Of a DNA stretch of 64,000 nt, positions 52,725 to 59,814 are shown in pieces. This DNA comes from Pseudomonas haemolytica. GTDB lineage: Bacteria > Pseudomonadota > Gammaproteobacteria > Pseudomonadales > Pseudomonadaceae. The translations under genes were made by a program, and so were the position numbers. Below the pieces are notes generated by a model. That model had not been told where the DNA came from, ran no database searches, and worked only from the letters and a program-made list of their open reading frames with translations. The stretch covers positions 1-64,000 of the forward strand of contig NZ_VOIW01000006.1 of NCBI RefSeq assembly GCF_009659625.1, given 5' to 3'. Position 1 is the first letter of the stretch; each line of letters opens with the position of its first letter.

Positions 52725-53615
52725 ATGAATACACCCGCCAAAAACCGCCTGGCCAACCCCGGCTGGTTCCTCGTCAGCCCCTCGGTGGCCTTGTTGCTGC
52801 TGTGGATGATCGTGCCGCTGGGCATGACCCTGTACTTTTCGCTGATCCGCTACAACCTGCTCTACCCGGGCGAAAACCAATTCGTGGGGCTGGAGAACTT
52901 CACTTACTTCATCACCGATTCGGGCTTCCTGCCCGGCGCCGCCAATACCCTGTTGCTGGTGGGCAGCGTATTGCTGATCAGCGTGGTGTTCGGCGTGTTG
53001 ATCAGTGCCTTGCTGGAGGCCAGTGAATTCCTGGGGCGTGGCCTCGTACGGGTGATGCTGATTTCGCCATTTTTCATCATGCCCACCGTCGGCGCACTGA
53101 TCTGGAAGAACCTGATTTTCCACCCGGTGTCGGGGATTCTCGCCGCCGTGTGGAAGTTCTTCGGTGCCGAGCCGGTGGACTGGCTCGCGCATTACCCGCT
53201 GCTGTCGATCATCATCATTGTCTCGTGGCAATGGCTGCCCTTCGCGATCCTGCTGCTGATGACTGCCATGCAGTCCCTGGACCAGGAACAAAAGGAAGCC
53301 GCACGCCTGGACGGTGCCGGTGCCATTGCGATCTTCTGGCACCTGACCCTGCCCCACCTGGCCCGCCCGATTGCCGTGGTGGTGATGATCGAAACCATCT
53401 TCCTGCTCTCGGTGTTCGCGGAGATCTTCACCACCACCAACGGTGGGCCGGGCTACGCCTCGACCAACCTCGCCTACCTGATCTACAACCAGGCGCTGGT
53501 GCAGTTCGACGTGGGCATGGCTTCGGCCGGCGGCTTGATTGCCGTGGTCATCGCCAATATCGCGGCGATCATCCTGGTGCGGATGATCGGCAAAAACCTG
53601 ACTGACAAGCCTTGA
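52725..53615 (+). CDS. mtlF: Polyol ABC transporter, permease subunit 1
   Basis: 296 residues with six membrane segments. NPGWFLVSPSVALLLLWMIV is the first; the ABC-permease EAA loop is EAARLDGAGAIAIFWHLTLP near residues 190-209. It forms a heterodimer with MtlG in the inner membrane. No recognisable ribosome site precedes the ATG at 52725; the in-frame sequence upstream is REPIN, so the start was placed by family similarity. Weak initiation here would reduce MtlF compared with MtlE. Confidence 0.92.
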   Translation: MNTPAKNRLANPGWFLVSPSVALLLLWMIVPLGMTLYFSLIRYNLLYPGENQFVGLENFTYFITDSGFLPGAANTLLLVGSVLLISVVFGVLISALLEASEFLGRGLVRVMLISPFFIMPTVGALIWKNLIFHPVSGILAAVWKFFGAEPVDWLAHYPLLSIIIIVSWQWLPFAILLLMTAMQSLDQEQKEAARLDGAGAIAIFWHLTLPHLARPIAVVVMIETIFLLSVFAEIFTTTNGGPGYASTNLAYLIYNQALVQFDVGMASAGGLIAVVIANIAAIILVRMIGKNLTDKP

Positions 53616-53625
53616 GGGCCGCGCC

Positions 53626-54456
53626 ATGACGCTTCAACAATCCCGCCGCCTGCAAAGCCTGTTGCTCGGCACGTTGGCCTGGGCCATCGCAATCCTGATT
53701 TTCTTCCCGATTTTCTGGATGGTGCTGACCAGCTTCAAGACTGAAATCGACGCGTTCGCCACCCCGCCGCAGTTCATCTTCACGCCGACGCTGGAGAACT
53801 ACCTGCACATCAACGAACGCAGCAACTACTTCGCCTACGCCTGGAACTCGGTGGTGATTTCGTTCAGCGCCACCGCCCTGTGCCTGCTGATCTCGGTGCC
53901 GGCCGCCTACTCCATGGCGTTCTACGAAACCAAGCGCACCAAGGGCACGCTGCTGTGGATGCTGTCCACCAAGATGCTGCCGCCGGTGGGCGTGCTGATG
54001 CCGATCTACCTGCTGGCCAAGAGCTTTGGCCTGCTGGATACACGCATTGCGCTGATCATCATCTACACGCTGATCAACCTGCCGATTGTGGTGTGGATGG
54101 TTTACACCTACTTCAAGGACATCCCCAAGGACATCCTCGAAGCCGCGCGCCTGGACGGTGCCACCCTGTGGCAGGAAATGGTCCGCGTACTGCTGCCGAT
54201 TGCCAAGGGTGGCCTGGCCTCCACGGTGCTGCTGTCGTTGATCCTGTGCTGGAACGAGGCGTTCTGGTCGCTGAACCTGACCTCGTCGAGCGCCGCACCG
54301 CTGACCGCACTGATCGCCTCCTACTCAAGCCCCGAAGGCTTGTTCTGGGCCAAGTTGTCTGCCGTGTCGACCCTGGCCTGCGCGCCGATCCTGATCTTTG
54401 GCTGGATCAGCCAGAAACAGCTGGTGCGCGGTTTGTCCTTCGGCGCCGTCAAGTAA
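53626..54456 (+). CDS. mtlG: Polyol ABC transporter, permease subunit 2
   Basis: 276 residues with six membrane segments. The EAA loop is EAARLDGATLWQEMVRVLLP near residues 171-190. The N-terminus has IFFPIFWMVLTSFKTEIDAF, typical of MalG-type permeases. It pairs with MtlF and contacts the MtlK ATPase through the EAA loop. It starts ten bases after mtlF. Confidence 0.93.
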   Translation: MTLQQSRRLQSLLLGTLAWAIAILIFFPIFWMVLTSFKTEIDAFATPPQFIFTPTLENYLHINERSNYFAYAWNSVVISFSATALCLLISVPAAYSMAFYETKRTKGTLLWMLSTKMLPPVGVLMPIYLLAKSFGLLDTRIALIIIYTLINLPIVVWMVYTYFKDIPKDILEAARLDGATLWQEMVRVLLPIAKGGLASTVLLSLILCWNEAFWSLNLTSSSAAPLTALIASYSSPEGLFWAKLSAVSTLACAPILIFGWISQKQLVRGLSFGAVK

Positions 54457-54492
54457 CGGTCTCTTATAAAAATTGCACAACGGAGGCCCATC

Positions 54493-55596
54493 ATGGCCAA
54501 CCTGAAAATCAAGAATCTGCAAAAAGGCTTCGAAGGCTTCTCCATCATCAAGGGCATTGACCTGGAAGTGAACGACAAGGAATTCGTGGTGTTTGTCGGC
54601 CCGTCGGGCTGCGGTAAATCCACCCTGCTGCGCCTGATCGCCGGCCTGGAAGAAGTCAGCGAAGGCACCATTGAGCTGGATGGCCGCGACATCACCGAAG
54701 TGACCCCGGCCAAGCGTGACCTGGCCATGGTGTTCCAGACCTACGCCCTGTACCCACATATGAGCGTGCGCAAGAACATGTCGTTTGCCCTGGACCTGGC
54801 CGGTGTCGACAAGAAGCTGGTGGAGAGCAAGGTCAGCGAAGCGGCGCGCATCCTCGAGCTCGGCCCGTTGCTGGAACGCAAGCCCAAGCAACTGTCCGGC
54901 GGCCAGCGCCAGCGTGTGGCCATTGGCCGGGCAATTGTGCGCAACCCGAAGATCTTCCTGTTCGACGAACCGCTGTCCAACCTCGACGCCGCCCTGCGCG
55001 TGCAGATGCGCCTGGAACTGGCGCGCCTGCATAAAGAACTGCAAGCGACCATGATCTACGTGACCCACGACCAGGTCGAAGCCATGACCCTGGCCGACAA
55101 GGTGGTAGTGCTCAACAGTGGCCGTATCGAACAGGTCGGCTCGCCGCTGGAGTTGTACCACCAGCCGGCCAACCTGTTTGTCGCGGGCTTTCTTGGCACG
55201 CCGAAGATGGGTTTCCTCAAGGGCAAGGTCACCCGCGTCGAAGGCCAAGGCTGCGACGTGCAACTGGATGCCGGCACCCTGATCAGCCTGCCCTTGAGCG
55301 GTGCCACCTTGAGCGTGGGCAGCGCGGTGACCCTGGGCATTCGCCCGGAACACCTGGAAATCGCTTCGCCTGGGCAAACCACCTTGACCGTCACCGCCGA
55401 CGTTGGCGAGCGCCTGGGCAGCGACACCTTCTGCCATGTTGTCACCAGCAATGGCGAGCCGCTGACCATGCGGATTCGCGGCGACATGGCCAGCCAGTAC
55501 GGCGAGACGCTGCACCTGCACCTGGACCCGGCGCACTGCCATCTGTTCGACACCGACGGCGTAGCAGTGGCCCGCCCACTGCGCGCAGCCGCCTGA
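54493..55596 (+). CDS. mtlK: Polyol ABC transporter, ATP-binding subunit
   Basis: 367 residues, MalK/UgpC type. Walker A is GPSGCGKST near 36-44, Q-loop VFQTYALYPH, signature LSGGQRQRVAIGRAI near 135-149, Walker B IFLFDEPLSNLD near 156-167, and the switch His in MIYVTHDQVEAMTL. The C-terminal 130 residues form the TOBE/OB regulatory domain (LGIRPEHLEIASPG). It energises polyol import. ACGGAGG precedes the ATG. It lies 36 bases after mtlG. Confidence 0.94.
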   Translation: MANLKIKNLQKGFEGFSIIKGIDLEVNDKEFVVFVGPSGCGKSTLLRLIAGLEEVSEGTIELDGRDITEVTPAKRDLAMVFQTYALYPHMSVRKNMSFALDLAGVDKKLVESKVSEAARILELGPLLERKPKQLSGGQRQRVAIGRAIVRNPKIFLFDEPLSNLDAALRVQMRLELARLHKELQATMIYVTHDQVEAMTLADKVVVLNSGRIEQVGSPLELYHQPANLFVAGFLGTPKMGFLKGKVTRVEGQGCDVQLDAGTLISLPLSGATLSVGSAVTLGIRPEHLEIASPGQTTLTVTADVGERLGSDTFCHVVTSNGEPLTMRIRGDMASQYGETLHLHLDPAHCHLFDTDGVAVARPLRAAA

Positions 55597-55614
55597 TCCC
55601 GCGAGTATTGCCAG

Positions 55615-57096
55615 ATGAAACTGAATAAATACAACCTCACGCAACTGGCGCCGGAGGTGAAAATCCCGGCCTACGCGATTGCCGACACACGCCAGGGCAT
55701 CGCCCACATTGGCGTCGGTGGTTTTCACCGCGCCCACCAGGCGTATTACACCGATGCCTTGATGAACACCGGCGAGGGCCTGGACTGGAGCATCTGCGGC
55801 GTCGGCCTGCGTGCCGAGGACCGCAAGGCTCGCGACGACCTCGCTGGCCAGGACTACCTGTTCACCCTGTATGAACTGGGCGACACCGACGACACCGAAG
55901 TGCGTGTCATCGGCGCCATCAGCGATATGCTACTGGCCGAAGATGGCGCCCAGGCACTGATCGACAAACTCGCCAGCCCACAGATTCGCATTGTCTCGCT
56001 GACCATCACTGAAGGCGGCTACTGCATCGACGACAGCAACGGCGAGTTCATGGCCCATCTGCCGCAGATCCAGCATGACCTGGCGAACCCGACGGCACCG
56101 AAAACCGTGTTCGGCTTTATCTGCGCTGCGCTGACCCAGCGCCGCGCTGCCGGTACTCCGGCCTTCACGGTGATGTCCTGCGATAACCTGCCGCACAACG
56201 GCGCCGTCACCCGCAAGGCACTGCTGGCCTTCGCCGCCCGGCACAACGCCGAGCTGCATGACTGGATCAAGGCCAACGTGAGCTTCCCGAACGCTATGGT
56301 CGACCGCATCACACCGATGACCAGCACCGCACATCGCCTGCAACTGCATGACGAGCACGGTATCGACGATGCCTGGCCGGTGGTGTGCGAGCCGTTTGTG
56401 CAGTGGGTGCTGGAAGACAAGTTCGTCAACGGCCGCCCGGCCTGGGAAAAGGTCGGCGTGCAGTTCACCGCTGACGTCACGCCTTACGAAGAGATGAAAA
56501 TCGGCCTGCTCAATGGCAGCCACCTGGCCCTCACTTACCTGGGGTTTCTCAAGGGTTATCGGTTTGTGCACGAGACCATGAATGACCCGCTGTTCGTGGC
56601 CTACATGCGTGCCTATATGGACCTGGACGTCACCCCGAACCTGGCACCGGTGCCGGGCATCGACCTGACGGCGTACAAACAGACCCTGGTGGAGCGCTTT
56701 TCCAACCAGGCGATTGCCGACCAATTGGAGCGCGTATGTTCCGATGGCTCGTCGAAGTTTCCCAAGTTCACCGTGCCGACCCTCAATCGCCTGATTGCCG
56801 ATGGGCGCGAGACGGAGCGTGCCGCGTTGGTTGTTGCCGCCTGGGCCTTGTACTTGAAGGGTGTGGATGAGAATGGCGTGAGCTATGCCATCCCCGATCC
56901 ACGGGCCGAGTTTTGCCGGGAGCTGGTGACGGATGACGCGCTGATCAGCCAGCGCTTGCTCGGGGTGGAAGAGATTTTTGGTACGGCCATTCCCAAATCC
57001 GCGGCGTTCGTGGCAGCGTTCGAGCGGTGCTATGCAAGCCTGCGCGACAAAGGCGTCACCGAAACCCTTAAGTACCTCCTGAAGAAACCGGATTAA
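55615..57096 (+). CDS. mtlD: Mannitol 2-dehydrogenase (polyol-specific long-chain dehydrogenase)
   Basis: 493 residues, identical in length to the studied P. fluorescens enzyme. The nucleotide-binding motif IGVGGFHRAHQAYY is near 32-45. The catalytic lysine falls at exactly Lys295 in MKIGLLNGSH, with Asn300 and His303 as the oxyanion and relay residues. It oxidises D-mannitol to D-fructose and D-arabitol to D-xylulose with NAD+. It follows mtlK by 18 bases and is separated from the kinases by a REPIN. Confidence 0.96.
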   Translation: MKLNKYNLTQLAPEVKIPAYAIADTRQGIAHIGVGGFHRAHQAYYTDALMNTGEGLDWSICGVGLRAEDRKARDDLAGQDYLFTLYELGDTDDTEVRVIGAISDMLLAEDGAQALIDKLASPQIRIVSLTITEGGYCIDDSNGEFMAHLPQIQHDLANPTAPKTVFGFICAALTQRRAAGTPAFTVMSCDNLPHNGAVTRKALLAFAARHNAELHDWIKANVSFPNAMVDRITPMTSTAHRLQLHDEHGIDDAWPVVCEPFVQWVLEDKFVNGRPAWEKVGVQFTADVTPYEEMKIGLLNGSHLALTYLGFLKGYRFVHETMNDPLFVAYMRAYMDLDVTPNLAPVPGIDLTAYKQTLVERFSNQAIADQLERVCSDGSSKFPKFTVPTLNRLIADGRETERAALVVAAWALYLKGVDENGVSYAIPDPRAEFCRELVTDDALISQRLLGVEEIFGTAIPKSAAFVAAFERCYASLRDKGVTETLKYLLKKPD

Positions 57097-57097
57097 C

Positions 57098-57190
57098 AAT
57101 GTGGGAGGGGGCTTGCTCCCGATGGCGGTGTATCAGTCAAATATCCTTCACTGACCCACTGCTATCGGGGGCAAGCCCCCTCCCACATTT
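57098..57190. repeat. REPIN in the mtlD-mtlY gap
   Basis: AATGTGGGAGGGGGCTTGCT starts one base after the mtlD stop codon, and its inverted copy ends CCCTCCCACATTT. The second arm has CGGGGGCAAGC where the first predicts CGGGAGCAAGC, a single change. It is about 93 bases and precedes mtlY by 47. Confidence 0.9.
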
Positions 57191-57210
57191 TGGCTGCATT
57201 ACCAATCCAG

Positions 57211-57218
57211 AAAAATAA
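57211..57218 (+). promoter_or_regulatory. Candidate Crc/Hfq A-rich (CA) motif before mtlY
   Basis: AAAAATAA fits AAnAAnAA and lies 19 bases before the mtlY start, close to where an initiating ribosome would sit. It parallels the motif in the mtlE leader. Confidence 0.4.
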
Positions 57219-57237
57219 CACTGCTGAGCACTCCACC

Positions 57238-58719
57238 ATGACCCAGCAAAACCTCTACCTCGGCATCGACTGCGGCACCCAGGGCACCAAGGCCATCGTC
57301 CTCGACGCGTCCAGCGGCAAGGTGCTGGGCCTGGGCGCCGCCGCGCACACGCTGATCAGCGGCGCCAATGGCCGCCGCGAGCAACACCCCCATGAATGGC
57401 TGGACGCCTTCACTGAAGCCACCCACCGCGCCCTGCAACAGGCCGGCGTGGATGGCCAGGACATCCTCGGTATCGGCGTGTCCGGCCAGCAACACGGCCT
57501 GGTGTTACTGGACGAGCAAGGTCAAGTGTTGCGCCCGGCCAAGTTGTGGTGCGACACCGAAACCACGCCCGAGAATGACCGCCTGCTGCACCACCTGGGC
57601 GGCGAGAGCGGGTCGCTGGAGCGCCTGGGCGTGGTGATCGCGCCGGGCTACACCGTGTCCAAGTTGCTCTGGACCCGCGAACAGCACCCGGACGTATTTG
57701 CGCGCATTGCCCATATCCTGCTGCCCCACGATTACCTCAACCACTGGCTCACCGGCCGCGCCTGCGCCGAGTACGGCGACGCCTCGGGCACCGGTTATTT
57801 CAACGTGCGCAGCCGCACATGGGATGTGGCGCTGCTTAAGCACATCGACCCCAGCGGCCGCCTGGAAGCCGCGCTGCCGCTGTTGATCGAAGCCGACCAA
57901 GCCGTGGGCATCATCCTCCCGGCCATCGCCGAACGCCTGGGCATCAACCCCAACGCCGTGGTGTCCAGCGGTGGTGGCGACAATATGATGGGCGCCATCG
58001 GCACCGGCAACATTGCCCCTGGCGTGATCACCATGAGCCTGGGCTCATCGGGCACCGTCTATGCATTTGCTGACCAGCCCAACGTCAGTCCGCAGCCGTC
58101 GGTGGCAACCTTTTGCTCATCGACTGGCGGTTGGCTGCCGCTGATCTGCACCATGAACCTGACCAACGCCACCGGGGTGATGCGCGAACTATTCGAACTG
58201 GACCTGGAGGCGTTCAACGCCCTGGTCGAGCAGGCGCCGATAGGTGCCGATGGGGTGAGCATGCTGCCGTTTCTCAACGGTGAGCGCGTGCCCGCCCTGC
58301 CCCACGCCACCGGCAGCCTGCAGGGCCTGACCATGACCAACCTGACCCGCGCCAACCTGTGCCGCGCCGTGGTCGAAGGCACCACGTTCGGCCTGCGGTA
58401 TGGCCTCGACCTGCTGCGCCAGACCGGCCTGCAAAGCCAGAGTATCCGCCTGATCGGCGGCGGCTCGAAAAGCCCGGTGTGGCGGCAGATGGTCGCCGAC
58501 ATCATGCACACCGAAGTGGTCTGTACCCAACAGAGCGAAGCCGCCGCCTTGGGCGCGGCGATCCAGGCGGCCTGGTGCCAGAGCGGTGAATCCCTGGCCA
58601 GCCTGTGCGACAAGTGCGTGAGCATCGATACGGCCAGCCGCACCTTGCCGGTGGCCGAGCGTGTCAGCGCCTATCAACAGACGTATGAGCGTTATCAACA
58701 GCACGTGGCATCCCTTTAA
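57238..58719 (+). CDS. mtlY: Xylulokinase
   Basis: 493 residues of the FGGY sugar kinase family. The ATP-binding strand YLGIDCGTQGTKAIVLD is at 6-22, the substrate region GVSGQQHGLVLLDEQ near 80-94, and the C-terminal FGGY signature region is GGSKSPVWRQMVADIMHTEV near 413-432. It phosphorylates D-xylulose, made from arabitol by MtlD, to xylulose-5-phosphate for the pentose phosphate pathway. The ATG at 57238 has only a weak ribosome site (GAGC). mtlZ follows after 12 bases. Confidence 0.93.
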   Translation: MTQQNLYLGIDCGTQGTKAIVLDASSGKVLGLGAAAHTLISGANGRREQHPHEWLDAFTEATHRALQQAGVDGQDILGIGVSGQQHGLVLLDEQGQVLRPAKLWCDTETTPENDRLLHHLGGESGSLERLGVVIAPGYTVSKLLWTREQHPDVFARIAHILLPHDYLNHWLTGRACAEYGDASGTGYFNVRSRTWDVALLKHIDPSGRLEAALPLLIEADQAVGIILPAIAERLGINPNAVVSSGGGDNMMGAIGTGNIAPGVITMSLGSSGTVYAFADQPNVSPQPSVATFCSSTGGWLPLICTMNLTNATGVMRELFELDLEAFNALVEQAPIGADGVSMLPFLNGERVPALPHATGSLQGLTMTNLTRANLCRAVVEGTTFGLRYGLDLLRQTGLQSQSIRLIGGGSKSPVWRQMVADIMHTEVVCTQQSEAAALGAAIQAAWCQSGESLASLCDKCVSIDTASRTLPVAERVSAYQQTYERYQQHVASL

Positions 58720-58731
58720 GAGCGAACGACT

Positions 58732-59670
58732 ATGTACCTGGTTTGTGGTGAAGCGCTGTTTGATTTTTTCAGCGAGGAGGATGCCAGCGGGCAGGCCGCC
58801 AAGCTCAATTACAAGGCGATTGCCGGTGGCTCGCCGTTCAACGTGGCGGTCGGGCTGCGCCGCCTGGGCATTGAGTCCGGGTTCTTCGCCGGTATCTCCA
58901 ATGACTACCTGGGCCGACGCTTGCTGCAGGTGCTCAAGGACGAAGGCGTCAGCGAACGCTTCCTGGTGGCGTTCGACGCGCCAACCACCCTGGCGATGGT
59001 GGCCGTCGGTGCCAATGGTTCACCGCAATACAGCTTCCGTGGCGAAGGTTGCGCAGACCGTCAATTAGCGTTGGCGCACCTGCCGCACTTGGGCGATGAA
59101 GTACGTGGGCTGCATATCGGTTCGTTCTCGCTGGTGGTACAGCCGGTTGGTGACACCCTGCTGAACCTGGTCAAGCGCGAAAGCGGCAAGCGCTTGATCA
59201 GTCTCGACCCCAACGTGCGCCTTAACCCGCAGCCGGATATCCAGCTGTGGCGAGCGCGTGTGGCGGAACTGGCGCAGCACGCCGACCTGATCAAGGTCAG
59301 CGACGAAGACCTGCACCTGCTCTACCCCGATCAATCGCCGGAAAGCGTGTTGCACGGCTGGCTGCAACACCGTTGCCAACTGGTGTTCCTCACCCGTGGC
59401 GGCGACGGCGCTTCGGTGTTCAGCCGCCAGCACGGCACCTGGTCGCAACCTGCGCTCAAGGTGGTGATGGCCGATACGGTCGGCGCCGGCGATACCTTCC
59501 AGGCCGCGCTGATTGCCTGGCTGACAGAGCAACAACTGGACTCAGTGCAAGGGTTGCAACAGCTGAGCCGTGAGCAGATCGACGCCATGCTGGGGTTCGC
59601 GATTCGGGCTGCCGCATTGACCTGCGGCAAGACCGGCCCGGACCTGCCCTATCGCCACCAATTGGGCTGA
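58732..59670 (+). CDS. mtlZ: Fructokinase (PfkB family)
   Basis: 312 residues. The ribokinase/PfkB fold shows GGSPFNVAVGLRRLGIESGF near 36-55 (first signature) and ADTVGAGDTFQAALIAWL near 247-264 (second signature, catalytic Asp in GAGD). DPNVRLNPQPD is the sugar-binding loop. It phosphorylates the fructose made by mannitol oxidation, probably to fructose-6-phosphate. Last gene of the operon; a 9-bp hairpin follows. Confidence 0.94.
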   Translation: MYLVCGEALFDFFSEEDASGQAAKLNYKAIAGGSPFNVAVGLRRLGIESGFFAGISNDYLGRRLLQVLKDEGVSERFLVAFDAPTTLAMVAVGANGSPQYSFRGEGCADRQLALAHLPHLGDEVRGLHIGSFSLVVQPVGDTLLNLVKRESGKRLISLDPNVRLNPQPDIQLWRARVAELAQHADLIKVSDEDLHLLYPDQSPESVLHGWLQHRCQLVFLTRGGDGASVFSRQHGTWSQPALKVVMADTVGAGDTFQAALIAWLTEQQLDSVQGLQQLSREQIDAMLGFAIRAAALTCGKTGPDLPYRHQLG

Positions 59671-59701
59671 GTCAGTCGCGGAAGAAATCAATGTGCCATC
59701 A

Positions 59702-59728
59702 CGCAGCCCAGGTATTCCGTGGGCTGCG
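59702..59728 (+). terminator. Terminator-like hairpin after mtlZ
   Basis: CGCAGCCCA and TGGGCTGCG form a perfect 9-bp stem around a 9-base loop, 31 bases after the mtlZ stop. The following CTCTATGT is a weak T-tract. It separates the mtl operon from the autotransporter gene. Confidence 0.6.
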
Positions 59729-59814
59729 CTCTATGTACCCAAATATTGCCATGTCGGAAAACTGTGCTACACCCAGAACAGGAGCAGTTATTACAACAAA
59801 CCCAGGACAGACCC

